Counted from the first letter of the stretch, positions 28,582 to 37,624 are shown. The stretch is DNA of 64,000 nt from Janibacter limosus (GCF_004295485.1 NZ_CP036164.1:2852001-2916000); one strand, 5' to 3'. Notes: generated from the sequence alone by a model not told the origin. A program made the numbers and translations.

Positions 28582-28683
28582 GGAGATGCGGCTGGCCTGC
28601 GCACGACCTTAAGGAGATGCGGCTGGCCTGCGCACGACCTTAAGGAGATGCGGCTGGCCTGCGCACGACCTTAAGGAGATGCG
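28569..28683. repeat. 31-bp tandem repeat array 1 (four copies)
   Basis: Four identical copies (28569, 28600, 28631, 28662) of a 22-bp dyad, CGCA-CGA-CCTTAAGG-AGA-TGCG, separated by the 9-bp linker GCTGGCCTG. The outer arms and the 8-bp core are palindromic; the two inner triplets are not. It fills the whole gap between the convergent monooxygenase and ispD genes, and the TTAA of the first and last copies supplies the TAA stop codon of each. The same dyad recurs in array 2 at 41094-41239. Confidence 0.97.
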
Positions 28684-29342
28684 GTCAGGAGTCGCTCGGC
28701 CCGGGCCAGGTCGTCCGGCGTCGTCACCTTGAGCGCCCGGTGATCGCCCTCGACCACGAGCACGTCGTGCCCCAGTGCCTCGACGAGCGCTGCGTCGTCG
28801 GTGGCTGCGGCGCCGGCGGCGTGTGCGGCCGTGAGCACCGATCGGACGAAGCCCTGCGGGGTCTGCACCGCCCGCAGCGACTCCCGCAGCGGGGTGTCGA
28901 CGATGAGCCCGCCCGCGTCGACGACCTTGACGGTGTCGACGACCGCGACCCCGGGCACCGCACCGGCCACGCCAGCGGCCAGGGCTGCGAGCACCCGCTC
29001 GAAGACCGCGACGGGTGTCAGGCACCGGGCCGCGTCGTGGACGAGCACCCGCTCGACCCGGTCGGACAGCGCGGCCAGACCTGCCGAGACCGACTCGGAG
29101 CGTTTGGCCCCTCCCGGCACGACCACGGCCCGGGCGCCCGACAGGTCGAGGCCCGCCACGATCGAGCGCGCCTCGTCGACCAGCTCCCGCGGGACGACCA
29201 CGACGACCTCACCGGGCCTGGCGGCGAGCACCCCGCGCAGCGCATGCTCGAGGATCGTCACCCCCGCCAGCTCGACGAAGGCCTTGGGTCGCTCGGCTCC
29301 CAACCGCGTGCCCGACCCGGCAGCGACGACGACGACGCCCAC
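28671..29342 (-). CDS. ispD: 2-C-methyl-D-erythritol 4-phosphate cytidylyltransferase
   Basis: A 223-residue MEP-pathway nucleotidyltransferase: VVVVAAGSGTRLGAERPKAF (CTP loop), VLVHDAARCLTP, LRAVQTPQGF and ATDDAALVEALGHDV. The start is uncertain: no ATG is available; the GTG at 29342 puts the protein right at the first strand, but it lies inside a 16-bp inverted repeat (29330-29367) and has no good ribosome site. Translation coupled to carD from an unusual codon further upstream is possible. The last codons and TAA come from repeat array 1. Confidence 0.88.
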   Translation of the reverse strand: MGVVVVAAGSGTRLGAERPKAFVELAGVTILEHALRGVLAARPGEVVVVVPRELVDEARSIVAGLDLSGARAVVVPGGAKRSESVSAGLAALSDRVERVLVHDAARCLTPVAVFERVLAALAAGVAGAVPGVAVVDTVKVVDAGGLIVDTPLRESLRAVQTPQGFVRSVLTAAHAAGAAATDDAALVEALGHDVLVVEGDHRALKVTTPDDLARAERLLTASP

Positions 29343-29367
29343 ACCGTGATCGGTGTGGGCGTCGTCG
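29330..29367 (-). promoter_or_regulatory. 16-bp perfect inverted repeat over the ispD start
   Basis: Arms CGACGACGCCCACACC (29330-29345) and its exact complement (29352-29367) flank a 6-nt loop. Read as minus-strand RNA this forms a very stable hairpin starting 30 nt after the carD stop and covering the proposed GTG start of ispD. There is no U-run, so it could act as a terminator/attenuator or as a cover over the start; which is unknown. Confidence 0.75.
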
Positions 29368-29397
29368 ATGGTGGTCGTGCTCGTCAGGACAGCGTCC

Positions 29398-29880
29398 TCA
29401 CGATGCGAGGACCTCGTCGAGGATGACCTCGGCCTTGTCCTCGTCGGTCTTCTCGGCGAGCGCGAGCTCGGAGACGAGGATCTGGCGCGCCTTGGCCAGC
29501 ATCCTCTTCTCACCGGCGGACAGGCCGCGGTCCTTCTCGCGGCGCCACAGGTCGCGCACGACCTCTGACACCTTGATGACATCGCCGGAGGCCAGCTTCT
29601 CGAGGTTGGCCTTGTAGCGCCGCGACCAGTTGGTCGGCTCCTCGGCGTGCGGCATGCGCAGCACCTCGAAGACTCGGTCCAGCCCCTCCTTGCCCACGAC
29701 ATCGCGGACGCCCACGAGGTCGCAGTTCTCGGCGGGCACCTCGATGGTCAGGTCTCCCTGGGCCACCTTCAGCTTGAGGTACTGCTTTTCCTCACCCTTG
29801 ATCTTGCGCATCTTGATCTCTTCGATCAGAGCAGCCCCATGGTGGGGGTACACGACCGTCTCGCCGACCTTGAAAACCAT
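29398..29880 (-). CDS. carD: CarD-family transcriptional regulator
   Basis: A 160-residue RNA polymerase-binding protein. The Tudor-like RNAP-interaction domain is residues 1-60 ([38 protein letters not shown]) and the DNA-binding helical domain begins at [17 protein letters not shown] with the conserved Trp (TNWSRR). It stabilises open complexes, notably at rRNA promoters. Length and sequence are near those of mycobacterial CarD, and carD upstream of ispD is conserved. Confidence 0.96.
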   Translation of the reverse strand: MVFKVGETVVYPHHGAALIEEIKMRKIKGEEKQYLKLKVAQGDLTIEVPAENCDLVGVRDVVGKEGLDRVFEVLRMPHAEEPTNWSRRYKANLEKLASGDVIKVSEVVRDLWRREKDRGLSAGEKRMLAKARQILVSELALAEKTDEDKAEVILDEVLAS

Positions 29881-30035
29881 GTGGAGATTTCCCCTTTCGC
29901 GACCTCCAGATTACCACGGCGTGTCGTACGTCGCACAGTCGCCCGACGGGCCAGAATGCCCCGTCGCGTGCGCGCGGGGAGAACATGCGCACACTCACGA
30001 CGAAGCGGCCCCGGGCTCCGGCTAGGCTGTGCCCC

Positions 30036-30551
30036 GTGAAGCGCAACCTCCTCACCCGCACCCCTGTCATCGCTCTGGCCGCGGCCCTGGCGGCCGGCAC
30101 GGCTGGCTGCACGGTCACCTCCCCCTTCCAGACGGCCGAGACCGCCTCCCTCGGCGACGGCGTCCCCGTCGACCTCGACTCCGCCCAGGTGCGCAACTTC
30201 GCCCTGGTCAGCGGTGAGAAGGGGGGCGACGCCACCGTCATCGGCGCCGTCGAGAACGTCAGCGGCAAGGAGCTGACCCTCACCGTCGCGATCCCGGGCG
30301 GCAGCAAGGCCGAGACCAAGGTCCCGGCCAACGCCACCGTCTCCCTCAGCGAGGACACCAAGGTGACGCTGACCAAGGTCGACGTCCCACCGGGCGACAT
30401 GATCACGCTCGAGGTCAGCGACGGCACCGAGTCCACCCCGGTGCTCACCCCGGTGCTGGACCCGACCGGCTACTACGAGGACTTCGCCCCCAAGGGCTGG
30501 ACCCCCACCCCGACGCCCAGCGCCTCTGAGGGCGAGGGCGAGGGCCACTGA
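30036..30551 (+). CDS. Lipoprotein of unknown function
   Basis: A 171-residue putative lipoprotein with signal ALAAALAAGTAGC (lipobox AGTAGC). The mature part is a beta-rich domain (ATVIGAVENVSGKELTLTVA then VSLSEDTKVTLTKVDVPPGD) that resembles bacterial extracytoplasmic Ig-like or PCuAC-like folds but without metal ligands. An acidic Glu/Gly-rich tail ends it. It starts at GTG 30036 and is divergent from carD. Confidence 0.75.
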   Translation: MKRNLLTRTPVIALAAALAAGTAGCTVTSPFQTAETASLGDGVPVDLDSAQVRNFALVSGEKGGDATVIGAVENVSGKELTLTVAIPGGSKAETKVPANATVSLSEDTKVTLTKVDVPPGDMITLEVSDGTESTPVLTPVLDPTGYYEDFAPKGWTPTPTPSASEGEGEGH

Positions 30552-30570
30552 GCCACTCCCCCTTCGTCGC

Positions 30571-30606
30571 CAAGAGGCCGGCACCCTGACGGGTGTCGGC
30601 CTCTTG
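30571..30606. terminator. Bidirectional hairpin terminator
   Basis: Arms CAAGAGGCCGGCACCC and GGGTGTCGGCCTCTTG (one mismatch) around TGAC, between the convergent lipoprotein gene (ends 30551) and regX3 (ends 30626). Confidence 0.85.
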
Positions 30607-30625
30607 CGTGCTCTTGGGCAGGAGC

Positions 30626-31306
30626 TCAGCTCTCGAACTTGTAGCCCAGCCCCCGCACGGTGACGATGTGCACGGGCTTGGCCGGGTCGGGCTCGATCTT
30701 GGCGCGCAGCCGCTTGATGTGCACATCGAGCGTCTTGGTGTCGCCGACGTAGTCACTGCCCCACACGCGGTCGATGAGCTGTACCCGGGTGAGTACCCGA
30801 CCGACATTGCGCAGGAGCATCTCGAGCAGCTCGAACTCCTTGAGCGGCAACGAGATCTGCGTCCCCGCGACGGAGACGACGTGGCGGTCGATGTCCATGC
30901 GCACCGGCCCCCCCTCGATGGTGGCCGGGAGCAGCTCCTCCGGCTCACTGTTGCGGCGCAGCACCGCCTTGATGCGCGCCAGGAGCTCACGCGAGCTGTA
31001 GGGCTTGGTGACGTAGTCGTCCGCGCCGATCTCCAGCCCCACGACCTTGTCGATCTCGCCGTCCTTGGCCGTGAGCATGATGACCGGGACGTTGGAGCGC
31101 TGGCGGATCGCCCGGCAGACGTCGATGCCCGACAGCCCGGGGAGCATGAGGTCGAGCAGGACGAGGTCCGCGCCGTCCGCGTCGAAGGCGGTGATGGCGT
31201 CGGGGCCGGTCTCGGCGACGGCGACGTCGTACCCCTCCTTGTTGAGCAGGTAGGACAACGGGTCGGAGAAGGACACCTCGTCCTCGACCACGAGGATGCG
31301 GGTCAT
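30626..31306 (-). CDS. regX3: Response regulator RegX3 (PhoP-type, phosphate)
   Basis: A 226-residue OmpR/PhoB-family regulator. Receiver domain residues 1-118: acidic pocket VVEDE, phospho-acceptor in LVLLDLMLPGLSG, conserved Thr in MLTAKDGE and Lys in VTKPYSSREL. The winged helix follows: LPLKEFELLEMLLRNVGRVL, GDTKTLDVHIKRLRAKIE and VTVRGLGYKFE. It is encoded after senX3 with an ATGA overlap, matching mycobacterial senX3-regX3. It is expected to bind PHO-box-like GTTCACC repeats such as those at 32563, 46447 and 49778. Confidence 0.95.
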   Translation of the reverse strand: MTRILVVEDEVSFSDPLSYLLNKEGYDVAVAETGPDAITAFDADGADLVLLDLMLPGLSGIDVCRAIRQRSNVPVIMLTAKDGEIDKVVGLEIGADDYVTKPYSSRELLARIKAVLRRNSEPEELLPATIEGGPVRMDIDRHVVSVAGTQISLPLKEFELLEMLLRNVGRVLTRVQLIDRVWGSDYVGDTKTLDVHIKRLRAKIEPDPAKPVHIVTVRGLGYKFES

Positions 31307-32490
31307 GAGCGGGACTCCTTGGGGGTGACGGGGATGGCGGGGATGGTGGTCATGGGGCCGTCGGGCTCCAGCGGGTCGACCGCGACGGGCAGGCGGATGG
31401 TGAAGGTGGAGCCGTGGGCGCCGTCGCTCCACACCTGGACGTCGCCGCCGTGGTTGGCGCAGATGTGCTTGACGATCGACAGGCCGAGCCCGGTCCCCCC
31501 GGTCGACCGGGAGCGGGCCATGTCCAGACGGTAGAAGCGCTCGAAGATGCGTGTCTGCTCGTGCTCGGGGATGCCCGGGCCCTGGTCGGTCACGGCGATC
31601 TCGACGGTGCCCTCGTGCAGTCGCGCCCCGACCCCGACCGCCGTGTCGGGGTCGGAGTAGGAGATGGCGTTGCCGACGAGGTTGCGCACCGCGGTGATGA
31701 GCATGTCCTCGTCGCCGCGCACGTAGAGGTCCTCGGCGACCTTGTCGGTCAGCGTGATGTTCTTCGCCTCGGCCGCGATGCGCAGGTGCTCCAGCGCCAG
31801 CGCCACGACGTCCTCGACCTCGACGATCTGCGGGTCCTGGAGCACGGGGGTGCCCTGCAGCCGGGAGAGCTCGACGATCTCCTTGATCAGGCTCGACAGG
31901 CGGACGGCCTCGCCCTGCATCCGACGCGCGAAGCGGTCGACGGCCTCGGGGTCGTCCTTGGCGTCCATGACGGCCTCGGCGAGCAGGGAGATGCCCCCGA
32001 CGGGCGTCTTGAGCTCGTGGCTGACGTTGGCGACGAAGTCACGTCGGGTCTCCTCGACGCGGCGCCCCTGGGTCTGGTCGTCGACGAGCAGGAGCAGGTG
32101 CTTGGCGCCGAGCGGAGCGATCCGCGCGGCGACGTAGATGACGGACGAGATCCCGGGCCGGGACAGCTCGAGGTGGGTCTCGCGGATCACCCCGTCACGG
32201 ACGACCTGCGCGACCATGCGCAACAGCTCGGGCTCGACGAGGCGGGAGCCGCGCACGAGGCCGTAGGTGATGGCTGCGGGTGAGGTCGTGACGACGCCAC
32301 CGTCGCGATCGAGCACGACCCCTGAGGACCTCAGTACCGCCAGGACGTCACCGACACCACGAGGGATCTCGGGTTCGGGCTCGGGTGGGACGGCGCGCTC
32401 CCGGTCGCTCATGGCGATTGCCGCCCACACGAGGAAGCCGATGAGCAGACCGGCGGCGCCACCGAGAATTGCCGCGGTCGTTGGCTGCAC
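31303..32490 (-). CDS. senX3: Sensor histidine kinase SenX3
   Basis: A 395-residue kinase with one membrane segment near residue 5-27, a PAS-like region (about 45-145), and the HisKA/HATPase core: H-box FVANVSHELKTPVGGIS, N-box RNLVGNAISYSD, G1 DQGPGIPE, F-box FERFYRLD and G2 GGTGLGLSIV. It senses phosphate status with PhoU and Pst. The GTG at 32490 starts just before the TM; an ATG at 32520 is an alternative. Partner regX3 is translationally coupled. Confidence 0.93.
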   Translation of the reverse strand: MQPTTAAILGGAAGLLIGFLVWAAIAMSDRERAVPPEPEPEIPRGVGDVLAVLRSSGVVLDRDGGVVTTSPAAITYGLVRGSRLVEPELLRMVAQVVRDGVIRETHLELSRPGISSVIYVAARIAPLGAKHLLLLVDDQTQGRRVEETRRDFVANVSHELKTPVGGISLLAEAVMDAKDDPEAVDRFARRMQGEAVRLSSLIKEIVELSRLQGTPVLQDPQIVEVEDVVALALEHLRIAAEAKNITLTDKVAEDLYVRGDEDMLITAVRNLVGNAISYSDPDTAVGVGARLHEGTVEIAVTDQGPGIPEHEQTRIFERFYRLDMARSRSTGGTGLGLSIVKHICANHGGDVQVWSDGAHGSTFTIRLPVAVDPLEPDGPMTTIPAIPVTPKESRS

Positions 32491-32562
32491 GTCACCGAGA
32501 GTACTTCTCCCACGAGGCATGCTGGGACCGGGATGCACCTACGACGGCGCGGTCCCGCGATG

Positions 32563-32595
32563 TTCACCTGTGCTCTGCAAGGTGTTCACAAGGGT
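32563..32595. promoter_or_regulatory. PHO-box-like site between senX3 and phoU
   Basis: Three 11-bp units in tandem: GTTCACCTGTG (32563), a poorer middle unit CTCTGCAAGGT, and GTTCACAAGGG (32585). Spacing of exactly 22 bp between the GTTCAC cores fits the direct-repeat architecture bound by PhoP/RegX3-type regulators. It lies 50 bp before phoU and about 75 bp from the senX3 start on the other strand, so it may serve either or both. Confidence 0.65.
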
Positions 32596-32644
32596 CGCGT
32601 TGACTGCGCTGGGACTCAGCCCGACCACCACCGAAGGGGGCGCC

Positions 32645-33319
32645 ATGCGTCAGATTTTCCACGACGAGCTCGAGCAGGTCGCCACCGATCTCGTCTCGAT
32701 CGCCGAGCTCGTCAGCACCGCCATCCGGCAGGCCACGACGGCACTCCTCGAGGCCGACGTCCAGCTGGCCGACCGCGTCATCGAGCAGGACCAGGCGATC
32801 GACCTGCGGCGCAACGACATCGACGCCCGTTCGATCGACCTGCTGGCCCGTCAGGCACCCGTGGCCAGCGACCTGCGCACCGTCGTCGCGTCGATGCGCA
32901 TGTCGGGTGACCTCGAGCGCATGGGTGACCTCGCCCGGCACGTCGCCCAAATCGCGCGCATGCGCTACCCCGAGCACGCCGTCCCCGAGGACCTGAGCGC
33001 GACCTTCGAGCGGATGGGCGGGATCGCTGGGCGGATCATCGACCACATCGTCGAGGTCATCACCACCCAGGACCTCGACGCGGCCCGCGACATCGAGCAG
33101 ATCGACGACGAGCTGGACGCGCTCCACCGGGAGATGTTCACCACGCTCGCCGAGGGCTCGTGGCAGCACGGGACGACGAGCGCCGTCGACGTCGCGCTGC
33201 TCAGCCGCTACTTCGAGCGCTTCGGCGACCACGCGGTGACGGTCGCTCGCCGCGTCGTCTTCCTCGTCACCGGCGAGGCCGGCTCGATGGAGCCCCACGA
33301 GGACACCGACCTCCGCTGA
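32645..33319 (+). CDS. phoU: PhoU/PhoY phosphate-signalling regulator
   Basis: A 224-residue protein made of two PhoU three-helix repeats with the metal-binding acidic patches: SGDLERMGDLARHVAQIARM in the first and SRYFERFGDHAVTVARRVVF in the second (E-x-x-x-D patterns). It mediates negative control of the Pst/SenX3-RegX3 pathway. Divergent from senX3, with a PHO-box-like site between them. Confidence 0.93.
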   Translation: MRQIFHDELEQVATDLVSIAELVSTAIRQATTALLEADVQLADRVIEQDQAIDLRRNDIDARSIDLLARQAPVASDLRTVVASMRMSGDLERMGDLARHVAQIARMRYPEHAVPEDLSATFERMGGIAGRIIDHIVEVITTQDLDAARDIEQIDDELDALHREMFTTLAEGSWQHGTTSAVDVALLSRYFERFGDHAVTVARRVVFLVTGEAGSMEPHEDTDLR

Positions 33320-33330
33320 GCGGCGCCCGT

Positions 33331-33377
33331 CCACGCAGCAGGCCCGTCGACGCGATGTCGGCGGGCCTGCTGCGTGG
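33331..33377. terminator. Bidirectional terminator between phoU and gpmA
   Basis: Perfect 16-bp arms CCACGCAGCAGGCCCG (33331-33346) and complement (33362-33377) around a 15-nt loop, between convergent stops at 33319 and 33399. Confidence 0.87.
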
Positions 33378-33398
33378 GCGCGGGATGTCGGACGTGGA

Positions 33399-34130
33399 CT
33401 ACTTGCCCTGGTTGGCGACCGCGGACGCCTCTGCGGCAGCGGCCTCCGGGTCGAGGTAGACCGCCGGGCGGGTCGGCATGAAGTCCTCGCCGAGGTCGTA
33501 GACGAGCGGCATGCCGGTCGGGATGTTGAGCCCCGTGATGTCCTCGTCGCTGATCCCGTCGAGGTGCTTGACGAGCGCGCGCAGCGAGTTGCCGTGTGCG
33601 GTCACCAGCACCGTGCGGCCGGCCGCGAGGTCCTCGCGGATGGGCCCCTCCCAGTAGGGCATCAGCCGCTCGATGACGTCCTTGAGGCACTCGGTGCGCG
33701 GGACCTCGATGCCGGCGTACCGCGGGTCGTCGGTCTGGGCGTACTCGTCGTCCGGCTCGATGGCCGGCGGCGGGGTGTCGAAGCTGCGGCGCCAGAGCAT
33801 GAACTGCTCCTCGCCGTAGGTGTCCCGGGTCGTGGCCTTGTCCAGGCCCTGCAGCGCTCCGTAGTGGCGCTCGTTGAGCCGCCAGTCGCGGCGCACCGGG
33901 ATCCAGTGGCGGTCGGCGGTGTCGAGCGCGATGTTGGCGGTGGTGATCGCGCGGCGCAGCAGCGAGGTGTGCACGACATCCGGCAGGAGCCCGGACTCCT
34001 TGATCAGCTCACCACCGCGCACCGCCTCGGCACGGCCCTTGTCGATGAGGTCGACGTCGACCCACCCGGTGAAGAGGTTCTTCTCGTTCCAGTCGGAGCG
34101 GCCGTGACGGAGCAGGATCAGTGTCGACAT
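33399..34130 (-). CDS. gpmA: 2,3-bisphosphoglycerate-dependent phosphoglycerate mutase
   Basis: A 243-residue dPGM. Phospho-His motif [33 protein letters not shown], catalytic Glu in VPRTECLKD region and second His in [19 protein letters not shown]. Glycolytic interconversion of 3- and 2-phosphoglycerate. Next to phoU and senX3 as in mycobacteria (gpm1). The ATG at 34130 is taken; a second ATG two codons upstream is possible. Confidence 0.95.
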   Translation of the reverse strand: MSTLILLRHGRSDWNEKNLFTGWVDVDLIDKGRAEAVRGGELIKESGLLPDVVHTSLLRRAITTANIALDTADRHWIPVRRDWRLNERHYGALQGLDKATTRDTYGEEQFMLWRRSFDTPPPAIEPDDEYAQTDDPRYAGIEVPRTECLKDVIERLMPYWEGPIREDLAAGRTVLVTAHGNSLRALVKHLDGISDEDITGLNIPTGMPLVYDLGEDFMPTRPAVYLDPEAAAAEASAVANQGK

Positions 34131-34152
34131 GGGCACAGGATAACGACGGCAC

Positions 34153-34704
34153 TCACTCGGCGGGCTGGTCGCCCGGCCGCTCGAGCACCGAGCGGAAGGC
34201 CTCGAGGTTGCGCAGGGACTCGCCCCGCGAGACGCGCCAGTCCCACTCCTTGTGCATCGAGGAGCGGAAGCCCAGCAGCAGCAGCTCGTTGAAGGGCGCG
34301 TCGGCCGCGTCGAGGACGACCCCCAGCACCTGGTCGACGACGTCGTCGGTCACGGCACGAAGGGGGATCCTCCCCCCGACGTAGACGTCACCCGAGGCGT
34401 CGACGGAGTAGGACAGCAGCGGCATGCGCAGGTTGCGCCGCAGCAGGTGGCGGTAGAACTCCTCGTGGTTCTCGTCCGCGTTGCGGATGACGAAGGCCGA
34501 CACCGACAGGGCCTTGTCGCCCACGACGAGCGAGACCACCGTCTTGAGCTTCTTCTCCCCCGGCAGGGTGACGACGAGCTCGCCGTCGCGGGCGCCGAGC
34601 TCGTGCTCGAGCTCGGCCTCGGTGACCACGCGGGTCACCACCTCGAGGGCACGCGTCGTCTCGGTCCGGTCGGTCCGGTCGGTCCGGTCGGTCCGGTCGG
34701 TCAT
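34153..34704 (-). CDS. YbjN-domain protein
   Basis: A 183-residue YbjN-family (type III secretion chaperone-like fold) protein, the equivalent of the gene between mshA and gpm1 in mycobacteria. Recognisable parts are [40 protein letters not shown] and [20 protein letters not shown]. The N-terminus has a fourfold Asp-Arg-Thr repeat from a 9-bp tandem DNA repeat (about 34667-34700), which could expand or contract in frame. It overlaps mshA by one base (TGATG). Confidence 0.82.
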   Translation of the reverse strand: MTDRTDRTDRTDRTETTRALEVVTRVVTEAELEHELGARDGELVVTLPGEKKLKTVVSLVVGDKALSVSAFVIRNADENHEEFYRHLLRRNLRMPLLSYSVDASGDVYVGGRIPLRAVTDDVVDQVLGVVLDAADAPFNELLLLGFRSSMHKEWDWRVSRGESLRNLEAFRSVLERPGDQPAE

Positions 34705-35993
34705 CAAGCCACCTCCATGGGTTGGCGGGCGGTGGGATCGGTCAGGCCGGCGCGGTCGGCGACCGCACCGGTGTAGACGTCGAGCAGACGGTCCACGGTC
34801 GCGGACCACCCGAACCCCTCGGCGTGGCGGCGGGCCCGTGCCCGCAGGTCGTCCGCGCGCGCGGGGTCGTCGAGCACGGCGAGGAGCTCGTCGGCCCAGA
34901 CGTCGGGATCGTGCCCCTGGACGAGGACCCCCGCGTCGCCGACGGCGGTCGGCAGGCCACCGACCTCGGCGGCGAGGACGACCGCGCCGGACGCCTGCGC
35001 CTCCACGGCCACGAGGCCGAAGGACTCGGTGTAGGACGGGACGGTGACGATGTCGGCGGCGCGGTACCAGTCGGCCAGCTCGGTGCGGGACACCGGGGCG
35101 GCCAGGTGCAGCACGTCGGCCACCCCGAGTTCCTCCCCCAGCTGCCCGAGCCGGTCGGGCGCGGCCAGACCGCGACCGGAGGCGCCACCCAGGACGGCGA
35201 CCACGAGCCGGTCGCGCAGCTCGGGCCGACGCTCGAGCAGGCGCGCGGCCGCCCGGACGAGGACGTCCGGGGCCTTGAGCGGCTGGATCCGCCCGACGAA
35301 GAGCAGCACCACGGCGTCGTCGGGCAGGCCCACGCTCGCCCGGGCCGCGGACCGGTCGCCCGGGACGAAGCGCTCGAGGTCCACGCCCGGGGGGACGACG
35401 ACGACCGTGCCCGGGTCCGCGTCGTAGTACTCGACGAGCTCGAAGGCCTCCTGGTCGGTGTTGGCGATGAGCCGGTCGGCGATCTCGACGACCTGGGCCT
35501 CACCGATCTCCCGACCGGGCGGCTCGGGGACGTCGTCCTGGGCAAGCTGGCGGTTCTTGACCCGGGCCATGGTGTGCATCGTGTGCACGAGCGGGACCTG
35601 CCACCGCTCGGCGACCAACCAGCCCACCTGCCCGGAGAGCCAGTAGTGCGAGTGGGCGACGTCGTAGTGCCCGGCCGGGACGCGGGCGATCTCGCGCATG
35701 ACGCCGGCGGCGAAGGCGCACAGCTGCCCCGGCAGGTCCTCCTTGACCAGGCCCTCGTAGGGGCCCGCGTCGATGTGCCGCACCAGGACACCGGGGAAGA
35801 GCTCGACGACGTCGGGCAGGTCCGCCGCGGTACGTCGGGTGAAGATCTCCACCTCGATGCCCCGGCGGGCCATCTCGCGGGCCGACTCGACGACGTAGAC
35901 GTTGAGCCCTCCGGCGTCACCGGTGCCGGGCTGCGCCAGCGGTGAGGTGTGCACGCTGATCATCGCCACCCGTCGGATGCGCTGCTCGATCAC
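34704..35993 (-). CDS. mshA: D-inositol-3-phosphate glycosyltransferase (mycothiol step 1)
   Basis: A 429-residue GT4 glycosyltransferase joining UDP-GlcNAc and 1L-inositol-1-phosphate. N-terminal [73 protein letters not shown] and the C-terminal donor motif [16 protein letters not shown]. It begins the mycothiol pathway; mshD lies at 45576. GTG 35993 overlaps the upstream stop (GTGA). Confidence 0.94.
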   Translation of the reverse strand: MIEQRIRRVAMISVHTSPLAQPGTGDAGGLNVYVVESAREMARRGIEVEIFTRRTAADLPDVVELFPGVLVRHIDAGPYEGLVKEDLPGQLCAFAAGVMREIARVPAGHYDVAHSHYWLSGQVGWLVAERWQVPLVHTMHTMARVKNRQLAQDDVPEPPGREIGEAQVVEIADRLIANTDQEAFELVEYYDADPGTVVVVPPGVDLERFVPGDRSAARASVGLPDDAVVLLFVGRIQPLKAPDVLVRAAARLLERRPELRDRLVVAVLGGASGRGLAAPDRLGQLGEELGVADVLHLAAPVSRTELADWYRAADIVTVPSYTESFGLVAVEAQASGAVVLAAEVGGLPTAVGDAGVLVQGHDPDVWADELLAVLDDPARADDLRARARRHAEGFGWSATVDRLLDVYTGAVADRAGLTDPTARQPMEVA

Positions 35994-36763
35994 TCCTGCA
36001 CCGTCCTGCGATAGCTCGTCATCGTCACAGTCTCTCTCGGGGACCACGCGTGCAGGTCGGTGTGGCCCATCCGTCGCAGGTCGACCCCGCGGTGGCTGCC
36101 CTGCGGCCCAACCCCCACGATGACACCCAGCTCCGTCGTGTAGGCGTCGGTCACCGGCGGGGCGCCGCCACCGACCCACCACGCGCGCTTGCGCAGCAGC
36201 CGGTCGGGCAGACCGGGCGCACGGCCACGGGTGCCCAGCTCCTGGGCCGAGTGCACGACGACGGCGTCGGCTCCCTTCGCCTCGGCGGTCACGACCAGGC
36301 GGGCCCCCTCGAGACGCACGACGATCGTGGCGGGCAGGCTCCCTTCGGAGCTGGTGAGGCGACCCGACCAGGTGACCTCACCGGGCTTGATCGACAACCG
36401 GTCGATGTCGAGGTTGCTCATGACGGCCGAGATCTGCTCGACGCGGTCGCCGCCGCTGCCCTCGACCTCGCCGAGGAGCGCGGACATGGGCGATCCGCCT
36501 CGCACGGTGCGGAAGAGCAGGGTCGAGCCGTTGGTCACGCGCAGGCCCGTCTCGTCCAGCTGGACCGCGCGGCCGGCCCCCAGCGTGACGACGCCCCGCG
36601 CCTCGGGGGCGACGACGAGCAGACCGGGCTGCACCGGGCGGATGCCGGAGTCGCGGCCGAGCGCCGGGGGCACCCAGATGATCGCGGCCAGCACCAGGGC
36701 ACCGGTCAGCGAGAGGAGCAGGGACACCATGCTCCAGCTCACCCGTCGGTCAGTGCGCCACAC
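35990..36763 (-). CDS. Membrane-anchored protein of unknown function upstream of mshA
   Basis: A 257-residue protein with one N-terminal membrane segment (residues 11-35, [20 protein letters not shown]) and an extracytoplasmic beta-rich domain ([40 protein letters not shown]). No family was recognised. It overlaps mshA by 4 bp and is probably co-transcribed with mshA, ybjN-like and perhaps gpmA. It may be specific to this lineage. Confidence 0.7.
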   Translation of the reverse strand: MWRTDRRVSWSMVSLLLSLTGALVLAAIIWVPPALGRDSGIRPVQPGLLVVAPEARGVVTLGAGRAVQLDETGLRVTNGSTLLFRTVRGGSPMSALLGEVEGSGGDRVEQISAVMSNLDIDRLSIKPGEVTWSGRLTSSEGSLPATIVVRLEGARLVVTAEAKGADAVVVHSAQELGTRGRAPGLPDRLLRKRAWWVGGGAPPVTDAYTTELGVIVGVGPQGSHRGVDLRRMGHTDLHAWSPRETVTMTSYRRTVQE

Positions 36764-36802
36764 GGTGCCAGCCTAGTTCGCGGCAGGACCTACGCTGCCG
36801 GG

Positions 36803-37624
36803 GTGCCCAGCCCGCGCCCCCTCGGCAACATCACCCGAGGGACGACCAACCCCAACCGCCTGCGCCGATGCGACCGGTGGCTCGTGGCGACCCACCGCGA
36901 CCGCCTGACGAAGGGGGAGCTGCCGCACCTCGTCGATCTCGGCCACGGCGCCTCCGGGGTGACCACGGTCGAGTGGGCCGACCGGGTGCGCGCGGTGCGG
37001 CCCGACGTCCACGTCACCGGCCTGGAGATCGACCCGGAGCGGGTCGCGACCGCTCAGGCCTGGGCCCGGCCGGGGGTCGACTTCGCGCTCGGCGGCTTCG
37101 AGGTCCCCCTGCCGCAGGGGCGAGCGGCGCGGGTGATCCGCGCCTTCAACGTCCTGCGCCAGTACGACGAGGCCGAGGTCGAGGAGCCGTGGCGGCGGAT
37201 GACCGGGCGTCTCGAGGAGCACGGCGTCCTCGTCGAGGGCACCTGCGACGAGCTGGGCCGGCTCGGCAGCTGGCTCACGCTGGACGCCCACGGGCCGCAG
37301 ACCCTGACCCTCTCGTGGCGGCTGCGCGACCTCGACGCCTCCCGCCTGCCCTCCGTCGTGGCCGAGCGCCTGCCCAAGGCGCTCATCCACCGCAATGTCC
37401 CGGGTGAGCCGGTCCACGACCTGCTCCGGCTCCTGGACGACGCGTGGCGGCGGGCCACCCCCTTCGCGCCGTACGGGGCCCGCCAGCAGGCGGTCGCGGC
37501 ATTCGGCGAGGTGGCCACGCAGGTCGCCGTCATCGGCAGGGCGGAGCGCTGGCGGCTGGGTGAGCTGACCGTGCCGTGGAGCGTCGTCGCGCCCCGCAGC
37601 GGTCCGCTGGCTCAGCGCTGGTAG
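36803..37624 (+). CDS. Class I SAM-dependent methyltransferase-like protein
   Basis: A 273-residue protein with Rossmann motif I in HLVDLGHGASGVTTVEWADR and motif II acidic residue in VTGLEIDPERVATAQ, then ARVIRAFNVLRQYDEAEVEE as a motif IV-like region. Substrate unknown. The GTG at 36803 begins 40 bp from the divergent gene at 36763. Its 3' end overlaps the convergent cupin gene by 13 bp. Confidence 0.8.
   Translation: MPSPRPLGNITRGTTNPNRLRRCDRWLVATHRDRLTKGELPHLVDLGHGASGVTTVEWADRVRAVRPDVHVTGLEIDPERVATAQAWARPGVDFALGGFEVPLPQGRAARVIRAFNVLRQYDEAEVEEPWRRMTGRLEEHGVLVEGTCDELGRLGSWLTLDAHGPQTLTLSWRLRDLDASRLPSVVAERLPKALIHRNVPGEPVHDLLRLLDDAWRRATPFAPYGARQQAVAAFGEVATQVAVIGRAERWRLGELTVPWSVVAPRSGPLAQRW

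Noticed and set aside
28569..28683. CRISPR array
   Set aside because: The 31-bp period superficially fits, but the 9-bp 'spacers' are identical in every copy, the unit is palindromic, and no cas genes are present.
34667..34700. 9-bp tandem repeat in ybjN-like gene as phase variation
   Set aside because: The unit length is a multiple of three, so copy-number change would alter only the number of Asp-Arg-Thr triplets and not switch the gene off.
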